A stretch of 64,000 nt of DNA from Exiguobacterium oxidotolerans JCM 12280 (GCF_000702625.1 NZ_JNIS01000001.1:372001-436000), one strand, 5' to 3'; positions 37,910 through 48,400 are shown, numbered from the stretch's first letter. A program made the numbers and translations. The notes: a model not told the origin generated them from the sequence alone.

Positions 37910-38662
37910 CTAGAGTCGGTCAAGAACGGGTTTAAACGTTTTGCGATGAATCGGTGTCACACCATATGTATCGAGTGCCTGTAAATGCTGTGCTGTCCCG
38001 TACCCTGCATGTTGCTCAAACCCGTATCCCGGATACTGTTTTGCATAGTCCTCCATCATCGCATCACGCGTTTCCTTCGCAATGACGCTCGCTGCTGCGA
38101 TTGAGATGCTACGCGCATCCCCTTTGATTAGTGATGTTTGAGGTAAATCGCTATCAAGCTCCATCGCATCAACGAGTAGTGCTTCGGCAGATAATTCATT
38201 CACCGCTTGTAACATCGCCTGTTTCGAGGCTTGGTAAATATTGATTCGGTCAATTTCTGCTGGTTCGATAATGCCGATGGCGACCTCTGCGACTTCACAA
38301 ATATGCTGATACGCCAGTTGCCGTTGTTTTTTTGACATTTGTTTTGAGTCCGTCAACGCGGGGTGATAAAAATCTTTTGGTAAGATGACTGCCGCCGCGA
38401 CGACCGGTCCAGCAAGTGGACCTCGCCCAACCTCATCGACACCAGCAATCTTCTCCCACCCCTGTGCCCGGTAAGCTTCTTCGAACTGCGAGCGTTCGAT
38501 AAAACTGAGGCGCAATTGTTCTTCGAGATCAAGGCGACGGCTTGTTTGTTTCAATAACAGCCTGATTCCTTTTCGTTCATCGTGCATCAGTTCCTGTTCG
38601 ATTACTTCGAATTGTTCGCGTGAAACCCTTTTGAGACGTTCTTTTAAGTCCTGAATCTTCAT
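37910..38662 (-). CDS. rnhB: Ribonuclease HII
   Basis: Cuts RNA in RNA-DNA hybrids, including single ribonucleotides in DNA. The 250-residue protein has an N-terminal helical extension (1-65) typical of Bacilli, then the catalytic GVDEVGRGPLAGPVV with D76 and E77, and DSKQMSKKQR further on. The third acidic residue is in LVDAMEL. Start ATG has AGGAGTG upstream. It ends 7 bases ahead of the ylqG reading. Confidence 0.96.
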   Translation of the reverse strand: MKIQDLKERLKRVSREQFEVIEQELMHDERKGIRLLLKQTSRRLDLEEQLRLSFIERSQFEEAYRAQGWEKIAGVDEVGRGPLAGPVVAAAVILPKDFYHPALTDSKQMSKKQRQLAYQHICEVAEVAIGIIEPAEIDRINIYQASKQAMLQAVNELSAEALLVDAMELDSDLPQTSLIKGDARSISIAAASVIAKETRDAMMEDYAKQYPGYGFEQHAGYGTAQHLQALDTYGVTPIHRKTFKPVLDRL

Positions 38663-38682
38663 CTTACATTCACTCCTATTTC

Positions 38683-38719
38683 GAAAAAAGCTTGGACCTT
38701 CTAGAGAAGGTTCCAAGCT
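38683..38719 (-). terminator. Intrinsic terminator of rbgA
   Basis: Minus strand GAGCTTGGAACCTTCT pairs with AGAAGGTCCAAGCT (one mismatch) and is followed by TTTTTTCG. It begins 5 bases after the rbgA stop and lies before rnhB. Confidence 0.88.
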
Positions 38720-38723
38720 CGTC

Positions 38724-39590
38724 TTATTCTGCTGTTGTTGTCCATTCTTCGACTGTTTCAAGTGTTACACGACCGACTTTTTCCGTCCGCAGCTCATGTA
38801 ACAGCATCTCACTCGTCCGTTCGAAATCGACGTATCCACCTGAAGTGAACCCTCGTTTTTTCCCGATTGCTTCTAATACATCCACGGCTTCACCTGACAC
38901 ATCGTCTAAGCGATAGCGTTCAATCAACTGATCCGGATAACGCGATTTGAGCTCACGGATGGCAAACAACGCGATGTCATCGATGTTTAAGATATCATCT
39001 TTAATTGCCCCCGTTGCTGCCAAGCGATATCCGACAAGCTGATCGTCGAATTTCGGCCAGAGAATACCTGGTGTATCGAGCAACTCCATCTCACCCGTCT
39101 TCATTTTGATCCATTGCTGACGTTTCGTCACACCTGGGCGGTCACCCGTGATGGCAATGTTTCGTCCGGCAAGGCGATTGATTAATGTTGATTTCCCGAC
39201 ATTCGGGATGCCGATGATCAACGCTCGAATCGCACTCGGATTTCGTCCCTTTTCACGCATGCGATCATGTTTTTCTTTCATCAAGCGTAACGCACCTTCA
39301 TGAATTTGTCCGAGACCCTTATTGTGTTTCGCATCGACAGCGATGACATCGACGCCATCCTTACGAAGGGCCTTCATCCAACGCTCCGTCAAACGCGCAT
39401 CAGCCATATCGGCTTTGTTCAAGACGATCAACCGCGGTTTTCCTGCCGTAATTTGCTCGACCATCGGATTGCGACTCGACATCGGGAGACGTGCATCGAC
39501 CAATTCGATGACGACGTCGATTAATTTTAATTTTTCCTGAACTTCACGACGTGCTTTCGCCATGTGACCAGGGAACCATTGTATCGTCAT
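38724..39590 (-). CDS. rbgA: Ribosome biogenesis GTPase RbgA (YlqF)
   Basis: Circularly permuted GTPase needed for late 50S assembly. Motif order is permuted as expected: NKAD (58-61) before GIPNVGKS (127-134) and DTPG (172-175); a C-terminal RNA-binding helical domain follows. The 288-residue length fits. GAGGTGG is 5 bases ahead of the ATG; the in-frame GTG three codons upstream lies in the ribosome site. Has a putative promoter overlapping the lepB terminator. Confidence 0.96.
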   Translation of the reverse strand: MTIQWFPGHMAKARREVQEKLKLIDVVIELVDARLPMSSRNPMVEQITAGKPRLIVLNKADMADARLTERWMKALRKDGVDVIAVDAKHNKGLGQIHEGALRLMKEKHDRMREKGRNPSAIRALIIGIPNVGKSTLINRLAGRNIAITGDRPGVTKRQQWIKMKTGEMELLDTPGILWPKFDDQLVGYRLAATGAIKDDILNIDDIALFAIRELKSRYPDQLIERYRLDDVSGEAVDVLEAIGKKRGFTSGGYVDFERTSEMLLHELRTEKVGRVTLETVEEWTTTAE

Positions 39591-39701
39591 ATATTCCACC
39601 TCAACTCATCATATTACTGGACTGCTAACTTCATGTTGTGTGACGCGGTAAGTCCTGCTGCAGTTACCGTCACTTCGTTCTCAAGAAACGATCCATTCCT
39701 T

Positions 39702-39730
39702 AGTATACGCAAAAAAAGCCAAGAAAAGAA
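39702..39730 (-). promoter_or_regulatory. Putative promoter of rbgA
   Basis: -10 TATACT (39702-39707), 17-base spacer, weak -35 TTCTTT (39725-39730). The -35 is the T-tract of the lepB terminator. The lepB promoter has exactly the same boxes and the shared GCGTATACTAAG. About 110 bases of leader follow, with a hairpin (about 39640-39673). Confidence 0.5.
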
Positions 39731-39751
39731 GTAGTGTCGTGCGGACACTAC
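39721..39751 (-). terminator. Intrinsic terminator of lepB
   Basis: Minus strand GTAGTGTC and GACACTAC pair around five bases and are followed by TTCTTTTCTT. It lies about 85 bases after the lepB stop. Confidence 0.75.
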
Positions 39752-39833
39752 TCGATTCCTGACCTTCTTCCATCAAACGCACGGCTGATGGAGCTGTTTC
39801 TACTAGACGCATTTTGTTGCGAAGTCTTGATTT

Positions 39834-40382
39834 TTAATCAACTGATCGTAAATCGCCGAACGGATAAAAGACGAAATTCGTCGTTCCGACGATTTGATCT
39901 TCATCGACGAACCCGATGTCACGGCTATCTTTCGAGTTTTGACGGTTATCTCCCATGACGAATACTTTACCGGTTGGAACTTTCGTTTCGCCAGTCCGTT
40001 CTTCTAACGTAAAGTCTTCCGTCAACGGGACACCATTCATTTGTGCTTTAAATTCTTTTAAATAGGGTTCTTCCACTTTTTTATCGTTGATATACAGCAT
40101 ATCATCCTTGTAGTACAACGTATCACCTGGGACAGCGATGACACGTTTGATATAGTCACGTGTTTCCGTCGCATGGAAGACGACGATATCGCCACGTTCT
40201 GGTTCATTAAAGTAATAGGGAACCTTATTGACGACCATCCGGTCTGAATTGTGCAGTGTCGGCATCATCGACTCGCCGTCCACGATGACCGGGACGAATA
40301 GAAACGTTCGGATGATGAACGCAATCACGAGCGCTACGACAAGCGCCTTTACCCAACTAAATAACTCCTTCACGCGTTCCAC
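39834..40382 (-). CDS. lepB: Signal peptidase I
   Basis: Membrane-bound serine protease that removes Sec and Tat signal peptides. The 182-residue protein has one N-terminal membrane helix (about 11-30), the catalytic Ser38 in GESMMPTL and Lys79 in YIKRVIAVPGD, and the box E segment MGDNRQNSKDSR. It is the short, single-helix (S/P) type of Bacilli. In B. subtilis this place between rplS and rbgA is not occupied by sipS but such linkage is common elsewhere. Confidence 0.96.
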   Translation of the reverse strand: MERVKELFSWVKALVVALVIAFIIRTFLFVPVIVDGESMMPTLHNSDRMVVNKVPYYFNEPERGDIVVFHATETRDYIKRVIAVPGDTLYYKDDMLYINDKKVEEPYLKEFKAQMNGVPLTEDFTLEERTGETKVPTGKVFVMGDNRQNSKDSRDIGFVDEDQIVGTTNFVFYPFGDLRSVD

Positions 40383-40411
40383 TCCTTTGATTAAATCTTT
40401 ACTCTAGACTT

Positions 40412-40440
40412 AGTATACGCATAAACGATAAAAAAAAGAA
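40412..40440 (-). promoter_or_regulatory. Putative promoter of lepB
   Basis: -10 TATACT (40412-40417), 17-base spacer, weak -35 TTCTTT (40435-40440). The -35 and part of the spacer are the T-tract of the rplS terminator. The same layout is seen for rbgA. Confidence 0.5.
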
Positions 40441-40459
40441 GCTTGTCCGAAGACAAGCC
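40431..40459 (-). terminator. Intrinsic terminator of rplS
   Basis: Minus strand GGCTTGTC-TTCG-GACAAGC with a stable UUCG tetraloop, followed by TTCTTTTTTTT, 14 bases after the rplS stop. Confidence 0.92.
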
Positions 40460-40473
40460 ACTTTTTCACATGA

Positions 40474-40827
40474 TTAACGACGAATTTCTTTAATACGTGC
40501 CGCTTTACCACGAAGGTTGCGGAGGTAGTAAAGTTTCGCACGACGGACTTTACCGTAACGAACGACTTCGATTTGTGCAACACGTGGTGAGTGGAGCGGG
40601 AAAGCACGCTCTACGCCAACTCCGTAAGAAATCTTACGGACTGTGAAAGTTTCACTGATGCCGCCACCGTGACGTTTGATAACTACGCCTTCGAAAAGCT
40701 GGATCCGCTCACGCGTACCCTCGACGACTTTAACGTGTACACGGACTGTATCCCCAGGACGGAACGAAGGGACGTCTGACTTGATTTGTTCTTGTGTAAT
40801 TTCACGGAACAATTGTTGTGTGTTCAT
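40474..40827 (-). CDS. rplS: 50S ribosomal protein L19
   Basis: Large-subunit protein at the 30S-50S interface, 117 residues, normal length. Shows [16 protein letters not shown] (about 22-37) and the C-terminal signature [19 protein letters not shown]. Preceded by AAAGGAG and by a leader that looks like the L19 autoregulatory RNA. It ends the rpsP-rimM-trmD-rplS run. Confidence 0.97.
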   Translation of the reverse strand: MNTQQLFREITQEQIKSDVPSFRPGDTVRVHVKVVEGTRERIQLFEGVVIKRHGGGISETFTVRKISYGVGVERAFPLHSPRVAQIEVVRYGKVRRAKLYYLRNLRGKAARIKEIRR

Positions 40828-40839
40828 GAATGATTTCTC

Positions 40840-40925
40840 CTTTTTTCACCAATGTTCTTATCTTCATTTGCTTATTGCATCCAACAGCGGAACATCGTTA
40901 ATAGGTGGCTTTTGCCACATGTTTT
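40840..40925 (-). promoter_or_regulatory. L19-type leader RNA ahead of rplS
   Basis: The leader has a GTGGC-AAAA-GCCAC hairpin (about 40908-40921) and a long-range pair AATGTTC/GAACATC type between about 40851 and 40896, then AAAAAAGGAG. This resembles the known Bacillales L19 leader. A weak promoter (TTGTCA, 17, TAAGTT) lies just upstream at the end of trmD, so rplS may have its own transcript. Confidence 0.6.
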
Positions 40926-40939
40926 AACTTATCACAGAT

Positions 40940-41668
40940 TCAGTCGTTTGACAATCCTGAAATTGACCGGAGGTACTTTAAATCACTTGCCGACAAATCG
41001 GCTGACTCAAGTAAATCTGGACGTCGCTCCTGTGTTCGTTTCAAAGCCTGTTGTCTTCGCCACTGCTCGATTTTTGCATGATTCCCGGATAATAAGACGT
41101 CCGGGACCACTAATCCGTTATAGTCGGCAGGACGGGTATAATGGGGGTATTCGAGCAGTCCGGTCGAAAAGGAATCGTCTTCATGACTGGCCGATTTGCC
41201 AAGGACGTCAGGTAACAGTCGGACAACAGCATCAATCATCGTCATCGCCGCGAGTTCCCCTCCCGTCAAAACGAAGTCTCCAAGCGAAACTTCATCTGTC
41301 ACCAGTTCGTCATGAATCCGTTGATCAAATCCTTCATAATGTCCACATAAAAAAACAAGTTCTGATTCCTGCGCCCATTCTTCTGCTACTGTTTGATCAA
41401 AACGCTGTCCTGTCGGTGTCATCGCAATGATGCGACGGTTCGCTTTCGGCAAGGCCGCAACAGCGTCAAAAACAGGTTGCGGCGTCAACAACATCCCTGC
41501 CCCACCCCCGTAAGGAGAATCATCGACACGCCCATGTCGATTCGTCGAATAGTCGCGAAAGTTAATGTACTCGAGATGTATTCGCGCATCTTCTTGTGCC
41601 CGTCCGACGATTGAATGATCGAGTGCTGTGAACATATCCGGAAAAAGCGTCAAGACTTTGATATTCAT
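40940..41668 (-). CDS. trmD: tRNA (guanine-37-N1) methyltransferase TrmD
   Basis: SPOUT-fold enzyme that methylates G37 next to the anticodon and prevents frameshifting. The 242 residues include the knot region with [12 protein letters not shown] (about 110-121) and [12 protein letters not shown] (about 132-143), and the C-terminal domain with [18 protein letters not shown]. The ATG overlaps the rimM stop by four bases, a common arrangement. Confidence 0.97.
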   Translation of the reverse strand: MNIKVLTLFPDMFTALDHSIVGRAQEDARIHLEYINFRDYSTNRHGRVDDSPYGGGAGMLLTPQPVFDAVAALPKANRRIIAMTPTGQRFDQTVAEEWAQESELVFLCGHYEGFDQRIHDELVTDEVSLGDFVLTGGELAAMTMIDAVVRLLPDVLGKSASHEDDSFSTGLLEYPHYTRPADYNGLVVPDVLLSGNHAKIEQWRRQQALKRTQERRPDLLESADLSASDLKYLRSISGLSND

Positions 41669-42174
41669 CCTTCAATCAATCCAGGTAATGGTGTGATTTG
41701 AATCCGCTTTTCTTGCACATCGATCGACGCGACGACTTGTTCGATATACGGAATCAAGACGTCTTTTTTTCCTGGACGTTTAATCGTCCAGACATCATTT
41801 GCTCCGGTCTCTAAGATTTCCGAGACGACCCCGATTTTCTCATCTCCGTCATAGACGTCGCAACCGATGATTTCGTGGTAGTAATATTCATTTTCTCCGA
41901 GCTCTTGTAAGACTTCCGGCTGTACGAAAAGTTTCATCCCTTTATACTTTTCGACGTCGTTGATGTGATGCATTCCTTTGAAGGTCACCATGACGAATTG
42001 TTTATGTTTCCGGTAACTGCTCACAGTCAGCGGTACATACGTCCCCTCTGTCTCGAGAAATACGTCATTTCCGACTTTAAAGCGTTCCTCCGGAAAATCG
42101 GTACTCGCAAGTAACTTCAATTCGCCCTTTAGACCGTGTGTGTTCGCGATTTTCGCGACTTCTAACCATTGCAT
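41665..42174 (-). CDS. rimM: Ribosome maturation factor RimM
   Basis: Binds S19 and helps 30S head assembly. The 169-residue protein has the RimM N-domain (residues 5-90, [17 protein letters not shown] at the start) and a C-terminal PRC barrel (about 98-169). The ATG is preferred over a GTG three codons upstream, which lies two bases from AGGAAGGAA. In B. subtilis two small genes (ylqC, ylqD) separate rpsP from rimM; here only 86 bases and a terminator do. Confidence 0.95.
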   Translation of the reverse strand: MQWLEVAKIANTHGLKGELKLLASTDFPEERFKVGNDVFLETEGTYVPLTVSSYRKHKQFVMVTFKGMHHINDVEKYKGMKLFVQPEVLQELGENEYYYHEIIGCDVYDGDEKIGVVSEILETGANDVWTIKRPGKKDVLIPYIEQVVASIDVQEKRIQITPLPGLIEG

Positions 42175-42221
42175 CTTCTTCACTTCCTTCCTTTAAAATC
42201 GTCAATCAGATATTTTTCTGC

Positions 42222-42253
42222 AACAAAAAGGAGGTAAGCTTTCGCTCACCTCC
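42222..42253 (-). terminator. Terminator between rpsP and rimM
   Basis: Minus strand GGAGGTGAGC-GAAA-GCTTACCTCC (one G-U pair) with a GAAA tetraloop, followed by TTTTTGTT. It sits 7 bases after the rpsP stop, so most rpsP transcripts would end here and rimM-trmD would be made by read-through or a separate start. Confidence 0.88.
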
Positions 42254-42260
42254 AAATGTC

Positions 42261-42536
42261 TTACTTCGCGAGTTTCGCGTTGTGGAATTTCTCCATGATA
42301 CCAGCTTTTGAGAAGAGGTTACGAACTGTGTCTGACGGTTTAGCACCTTCAGCGAGCCATTTAAGAGCGAGCTCTTCGTTAAGTTTTACTTCTGCTTCTG
42401 GTTTAGCAACCGGGTTGTAGTATCCGATTTGCTCGATGAAACGACCATCACGTGGTGCACGTGAGTCTGCTACTACCACACGGTAGAAAGGTGATTTGTT
42501 TGCGCCCATGCGCTTAAGACGAATTTTAACTGCCAT
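42261..42536 (-). CDS. rpsP: 30S ribosomal protein S16
   Basis: Small-subunit protein, 91 residues. N-terminal signature [22 protein letters not shown] spans residues 3-24 and [15 protein letters not shown] follows. TGGAGGGAC precedes the ATG. A putative promoter (-10 TATACT at 42596-42601, weak -35 TTTTCT 17 bases upstream) lies between ffh and rpsP. Complete. Confidence 0.97.
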   Translation of the reverse strand: MAVKIRLKRMGANKSPFYRVVVADSRAPRDGRFIEQIGYYNPVAKPEAEVKLNEELALKWLAEGAKPSDTVRNLFSKAGIMEKFHNAKLAK

Positions 42537-42629
42537 TCGTAAGTCCCTCCAGATATTAAATAGTTTTTTGGTTTAGTCAAATTGACAACTTCACTAGTAT
42601 ACAACGTTACAGCAAAAGAGAAAAGACTT

Positions 42630-43982
42630 TTAGAAGAATGGGAGGCCAAAGCCGCCTTTCTTTTTCCCTTTGCCCATTTGGCCGGAGAATTGTTTCATCA
42701 TCTTCCGCATGTCTTCAAATTGCTTGATCAACCGGTTCACTTCTTGAATGCTACGACCACTGCCGCGCGCAATCCGTTTCCGACGACTCGCATTGAGGAT
42801 TTCCGGTTCAGTCCGCTCCCGTTTTGTCATCGATTGAATAATCGCTTCGACATAAACAAGTTGCTTCTCATCGATTTGAGCATTTTTCAAGCCCTTCATC
42901 TTTCCTTTACCGGCACCCGGAATCATTCCTAACAACTCATCCAAAGGACCCATCTGTTTCACTTGCTGCAACTGCTCGATGAAATCGTCAAACGTGAACG
43001 ATGCATCGCGCATTTTGCCTTCGAGCTCCTTGGCGCGTGTTGCGTCCATTTGGAACTCTGCCTTTTCAATCAGCGATAACATGTCTCCCATACCGAGAAT
43101 CCGTGACGCCATCCGCTCTGGGTAGAATGGCTCGATTGCGTCTAGCTTCTCTCCAAGACCGACGAACTTAATCGGTGCTCCGGTGACTGCCTTGATGGAG
43201 AGTGCTGCTCCGCCTCGAGTATCTCCGTCGAGTTTCGTCAGGACGACCCCTGTCACGCCGAGCTTTTCATTAAAGCTTTCTGCGACATTGACCGCATCCT
43301 GACCCGTCATCGAGTCGACGACAAGGAAGATTTCGTTAGGCTTGGCGATTTCCTTCACATCGACAAGTTCCTGCATCAGGTCCTCATCGACATGTAAGCG
43401 TCCCGCCGTATCGATCAACACGATATCGTGGTGATGCTCTTTTGCATAGTCGAGCGCGCCGGTTACGATTTCTTGTGGACTTACCTGATCTCCCATCGAG
43501 AAGACCGGTAATTCAAGTTGTTTTCCTAGCGTCTCAAGTTGTTTAATCGCAGCCGGACGGTAAATGTCCGCTGCTACGAGCAGTGGACTGCGATTGTGTT
43601 TTTTTCGTAAATGATTGGCGAGTTTTCCAGTCGTCGTCGTTTTACCAGCACCTTGGAGACCAGTCATCATAATGACGGTCGGCGGACGGTTAGCGAGCGT
43701 CAACGGAGATACTTCCCCCCCCATCAATTTCGTCAATTCGTCATGGACGATTTTGACGACTTGTTGACCGGGTGTGAGAGACGTCATCACGTCTTGACCG
43801 ACGGCACGCTCCTTCACATCATTTACGAACTGTTTCACTACTTTGAAGTTGACGTCGGCTTCTAATAACGCGAGGCGAACCTCACGCATCATTTCCTTTA
43901 CGTCCGCTTCAGAAATCTTACCTTTACCTCGCATTTTGGCGAGACTGGCTTGGAGCCGTTCCGATAATCCTTCGAATGCCAT
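42630..43982 (-). CDS. ffh: Signal recognition particle protein Ffh
   Basis: SRP54 GTPase that carries membrane-protein ribosomes to FtsY. The 450-residue protein has the N domain, G domain with GLQGAGKTTTTGKLA (about 107-121), DTAGR and TKLDGDTRGGAAL motifs, and the methionine-rich M domain (about 300-435) that binds 4.5S RNA and signal sequences. It follows ylxM by 12 bases. Confidence 0.98.
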   Translation of the reverse strand: MAFEGLSERLQASLAKMRGKGKISEADVKEMMREVRLALLEADVNFKVVKQFVNDVKERAVGQDVMTSLTPGQQVVKIVHDELTKLMGGEVSPLTLANRPPTVIMMTGLQGAGKTTTTGKLANHLRKKHNRSPLLVAADIYRPAAIKQLETLGKQLELPVFSMGDQVSPQEIVTGALDYAKEHHHDIVLIDTAGRLHVDEDLMQELVDVKEIAKPNEIFLVVDSMTGQDAVNVAESFNEKLGVTGVVLTKLDGDTRGGAALSIKAVTGAPIKFVGLGEKLDAIEPFYPERMASRILGMGDMLSLIEKAEFQMDATRAKELEGKMRDASFTFDDFIEQLQQVKQMGPLDELLGMIPGAGKGKMKGLKNAQIDEKQLVYVEAIIQSMTKRERTEPEILNASRRKRIARGSGRSIQEVNRLIKQFEDMRKMMKQFSGQMGKGKKKGGFGLPFF

Positions 43983-43994
43983 TGATGATGCCTC

Positions 43995-44315
43995 CTACTC
44001 TAATTGCTCCAGTGACTCAATCGCCACCAGTGCCTCGCTTGGAAGGTCGAGCCGCTTCAGTTCATCAAGAAGGATCTTTCGCTGTTCATATTTTTGAAAC
44101 AAAGAAAGTCGTTCTTCATATTGCTCAAGCATCGCTTCCGTACGTTTTATGTTGTCGTAGACTGCTTGTCGGCTGACTTCAAACTCATCGGCGATTTCAC
44201 CTAACGAAAAATCATCTAAATAGTAGAGTGACATATAATTTCGTTGTTTCGGCGTCAAAAGCTCCTGATAAAAGTCAATCAGATAATTCATCCGGTTCGT
44301 TTTATCAAGTGTCAT
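43995..44315 (-). CDS. ylxM: SRP-operon DNA-binding protein YlxM
   Basis: Small 106-residue protein with a sigma-region-4-like helix-turn-helix (about 25-60, [22 protein letters not shown] start and [13 protein letters not shown] recognition part). YlxM family proteins sit ahead of ffh in Gram-positive bacteria and modulate SRP function. GGAGGTGC precedes the ATG, and a strong promoter lies about 45 bases upstream. Confidence 0.93.
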   Translation of the reverse strand: MTLDKTNRMNYLIDFYQELLTPKQRNYMSLYYLDDFSLGEIADEFEVSRQAVYDNIKRTEAMLEQYEERLSLFQKYEQRKILLDELKRLDLPSEALVAIESLEQLE

Positions 44316-44360
44316 CCGAGCACCTCCACGGTTGTTAAGTGAAATTCCTTTACAGATAGT

Positions 44361-44389
44361 ATAGTACAGCCCTCACAGTGTGTTGTCAA
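44361..44389 (-). promoter_or_regulatory. Strong SigA-type promoter of ylxM-ffh
   Basis: Consensus -35 TTGACA (44384-44389), 17-base spacer, -10 TACTAT (44361-44366), in the 101-base gap after ftsY. This lets ffh be made apart from the smc-ftsY transcript. Confidence 0.82.
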
Positions 44390-44416
44390 GTTTTTTTCTT
44401 TACAAGCAAACCTAGC

Positions 44417-45421
44417 TTATTCCTCTTCCGGTGCCTCTTCCGTCGTTTGCTTTTCTTCGAATACGTCACCGAAGAGACCATGGACGAATTGCTCGGCATT
44501 AAACGGTTGGAGATCGTCAATTTTTTCACCTAATCCAACGAACTTCACGGGTAGGTCCAGTTCGTTTTTGATTGCGAGAACGATACCACCTTTTGCTGTC
44601 CCGTCGAGCTTCGTCAAGACGATGCCGCTGACATTCGTCGCTTGTTTGAACGCTTTGGCTTGCACCATCGCATTTTGTCCGGTCGTCGCGTCGAGCGCCA
44701 GCAGGACTTCGTGTGGTGCCCCTGGAATTTCACGTTCGATGACACGTTTGACTTTCTCGAGTTCATTCATCAAATTGACTTTGTTTTGGAGACGTCCTGC
44801 CGTATCACAAATCAAGACATCGACTTTCCGCGCTTTTGCCGCCTGGACAGCATCGAAGACGACGGCAGCAGGATCTGATCCTTCTCCTTGACGGATGACC
44901 GGTACGCCGGAGCGCTCGCCCCAGACTTGCAACTGATCGATGGCTCCTGCTCGGAATGTATCCCCTGCTGCGAGCATGACCGTTTTCCCTTCATTTTTCA
45001 GGCGATTCGCAAGCTTCCCGATCGTCGTCGTTTTTCCGACGCCATTGACACCAACGAACAGAATGACATTTAACTCATGATTTAAATCAAGTTCCGTTTC
45101 TTCTTCTTCAATCAACATATTGGCGACGACTTCAACGAGTACATCACGGACTTCTTTTGTGTCCTTAACGTTTTTTCGTTTGACTTCGACTTTTAGTTTT
45201 TCGACCAAATCCATCGTCGTCGTCACACCGACGTCAGCTTGAATCAACACTTCTTCTAACTCTTCGAAAAATTCTTCATCGACTTCCCGGAAACGATAAA
45301 CGAGATCATTGACGGCACTCGCAAGCCCGTCCCGCGTCTTCGACAACCCTTCCGTAAATTTAGTCGTGACTTCCTGTGTCGACGTCGTCAACCGATCTTT
45401 TAACTTTTTAAAAAAACTCAT
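44417..45421 (-). CDS. ftsY: Signal recognition particle receptor FtsY
   Basis: Membrane-associated SRP GTPase that receives SRP-ribosome complexes. The 334-residue protein has a short acidic/charged start, an N domain, and the G domain with GVNGVGKTTTIGKLA (about 124-138), DTAGRLQNK and TKLDGTAKGG motifs. The A domain of Gram-negative homologues is absent, as normal in Bacilli. Its ATG overlaps the smc stop by four bases. Confidence 0.97.
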   Translation of the reverse strand: MSFFKKLKDRLTTSTQEVTTKFTEGLSKTRDGLASAVNDLVYRFREVDEEFFEELEEVLIQADVGVTTTMDLVEKLKVEVKRKNVKDTKEVRDVLVEVVANMLIEEEETELDLNHELNVILFVGVNGVGKTTTIGKLANRLKNEGKTVMLAAGDTFRAGAIDQLQVWGERSGVPVIRQGEGSDPAAVVFDAVQAAKARKVDVLICDTAGRLQNKVNLMNELEKVKRVIEREIPGAPHEVLLALDATTGQNAMVQAKAFKQATNVSGIVLTKLDGTAKGGIVLAIKNELDLPVKFVGLGEKIDDLQPFNAEQFVHGLFGDVFEEKQTTEEAPEEE

Positions 45422-48400
45422 TGTTTTAGCTCCTTTGATTCTACTTCTTCAGTCAATGTTCGTCGTGCCTCTTCTAGTTTAACGGATAACACTTCCGAAA
45501 TACCGTTTTGTTGCATCGTCACGCCGTATAAAACATCTGCTGACTCCATCGTCCCTTTTCGGTGTGTGATGATGATAAATTGTGTATCACGCGCCAACTG
45601 ATGAACGAACTCACCGAACCGGGCAACGTTCGCTTCGTCAAGAGCTGCTTCGACTTCGTCAAGGACACAAAACGGGACAGGACGCGTCTTCAAAATCGCG
45701 AACAACAAGGCAATCGCCGTCAATGCGCGTTCCCCACCAGATAAGAGTGACAAGTTCTGTAGTTTTTTACCCGGTGGTTTCGCAACGATGTCGATGCCGC
45801 TCGTCAAGAGGTCGCTCGGATCGACCAGAATCAAGTCCGCTTCTCCACCGCCGAACAGTTCGCGGAAAGTCTCACGGAAGTGTTCCCGTACCGCCGTAAA
45901 CGTCTCTTTAAAGAGTCGGACGACTTCACGATCCATCTCATCGATGACGGCATATAAATCCGTTTTCGCCGTCACTAAGTCATCACGTTGCGTCGAGAGG
46001 AACGTAAACCGTTGATCGACTTCAGCGAACTCTTCAATCGCACCGATATTGACAACTCCGATTTCTTCTAATTGACGCTTGAGGAGGTGTACTTCCTCTT
46101 TCGCCTCTTCGAACGGAATCGTCAGCGGTTCAATCAATTCGAGAATCAGCCCCATCTCGTCGAGTGTCTCTTGACGTGTTTCAAGACGTGTACTGATTCT
46201 GCCGTGGTTGAGGCGTGCTTGATCGACTTGTTGTTTTGCCGACTGTTGCTCCTCTTTCAGCTTCGCTTCCCGGATTCGTAGAAGTCGTAAACTTTCGCCG
46301 TCACGTTGGATTTGGTCCGTGATTGCTTTCAACTCTTGTTCGACCGTTGTTTGTTCTTTAAGCATCTGCGCCTGCTCTGCATGCAATGCTTCAATTTGAC
46401 CTTCGCCAAACCCTTCGAGCACATGTTTTAAATCACGTCGCTTATGACTCCGTTCGAGTTTCGCATGATTCAACGATTCTTCGATTCGTTCGACTTCACG
46501 ATTGACTTGATCTAACTTCAAGATCATTGTCCGTTCTTCGAGCAAGGCATCTGCTTGTTGTTGTTTCAAGTCTTCGATTGTCACAGCACCACGGGCCTGT
46601 GCCTCTTTTAGCTGATCGAGATCACGTCTGAGTTCTTGTTGCCGCTTCGTCAAGTTCGCGATATCGTGCTCAGCTTGTTCAATCGTCGCCTTCGCTTCCC
46701 GTTCTTGCTCCGCCAACCGTTGCAACTGGCCATCTTGGACGGACAGTTCCGAAGCTGTGATTGCGAGACCATGTTTCGCCTCCGTCAATTCATCCCGAAG
46801 TGATTCAAGTGTCGTTCGCGTCGTTTTCATTTCTTGCGCAAGCGTCTCAAGCGTAACGTTCAATTGTTCATCTACTACTTTCATCTCCGCAAGGCGGCGC
46901 TCTTGTTCACGAATGACCGCCTGTCCTTGCGTCAGCCCTTCGCGGAGTTCGTCTAACTCCCGTGATTGACTAAAGAGTGGCGTCCCTTTTTTCCAGCTCC
47001 CCCCTGTCATCGAACCACCGACGTTGACGACATCTCCGTCGAGCGTCACGAGCCGATACCGATGTCCCGTCGCACGGGCAATCGCGTTCGCTTGTTCAAG
47101 CGATTCGACGACAAGCGTCGTCCCGAGCAAGTTCTGTTTTAATTTCGTCAGCTCATCCGTCGTCGTCACGAGTTCACTCGCAACGCCGATGTATCCTTGC
47201 ATCGCAGATAGTTGATTGCGAACCGATTGATTCAAATCGCGCCGTTGAATCGAACTGAGCGGCATGAACGTCGCACGTCCCGCGTTTAGACGACGTAATT
47301 CCTGAATCAATTTCCGCCCCGTCGCGTCTGTATCGACGACGACGTTTTGCATGGCACCGCCAAGTGCCGTTTCGATCGCCGCTTCATATCGGGCCGGTAC
47401 GGAAATCAATTCGGCAACCGCTCCATATATTCCTGAAATGTGATCACGCTGTTTCAAAATCGTTTTGACGGCACCGAAATAACCACTGTAATCTGCCTTG
47501 ACGGACTCCAAAAATTCAATCCGGTCCTCTGTTTTATCACGCCGGCGATGGAGATCGACGATGGATCGTTCGACTTGCGTCATCATCGTTCGCTGTTCGT
47601 GTTGCTTCGTTTCAACTTGCGTCTCTTCCGCCACTAAGGCATCGAGCTGTTGCCGCACGTTGAAAGAGCTCGCTTCTAGTCGGTCAACCTCGGCCGCATA
47701 AGCTGTTTGCGCCGATTGTTTCGACCCTGTCCCTTCCGCGAACGTCCGGCGTAACTCTTCCGCACTCTGTAAATCTTGTTTTGCTCGGTTATAGGCGTTA
47801 TTCGTCGCCGCCAGTCGACTCGCTACTTCAAACGCTTCAGACCGTAGTTGCTCTGCTTCTTTTTCAAAATCACGGTCCGAATACGTTAATGCGGCATCTG
47901 CTTGTTCACGACGTTTGACAGTTTGCTCGTATGTTTGCTTCGTCTCATCTCGTAAGCGAGCTGCTTTTTTCGCCTCATCCTCAATTAGGGAAACACGCGC
48001 TTCAAGCGTCGCGACTTCTTGTTCTAAACGCTCTTTCATTTGCGTCCCATGTTTCTCACGTTCTTTTGCCAAGTTCAGCGAACCTTGAATCTCAACGAGC
48101 GTCGTCGAGACGGTTCGCAACCGTTCCTGCATCTCTGTCTCTGTCCGGCGAATGTTTTCAAGCATCGTTTCTTGTTCTTCTCTCGAGGTTTGCGTTTCCT
48201 CAAGACGTGCCTGTTCATTTGACAACTCACGCTCACACGTTTCGATTTCCATCGTCAATTGGGCAATTTGTTCCATATAACTTTGAATTTCTTCTGCAAT
48301 GATGCCACGTTCTAAAAAATCGAACCGGTCGCGGGCAATCAAATACTCTTTTGCAAGCGCTGCTTGTTCTCGTAACGGCTCGATTCGTCCACCGAGTTCA

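Noticed and set aside
40852-41430. 192-codon plus-strand frame opposite trmD and the L19 leader
   Set aside because: Covers a leader RNA and a conserved gene in antisense; no ribosome site.
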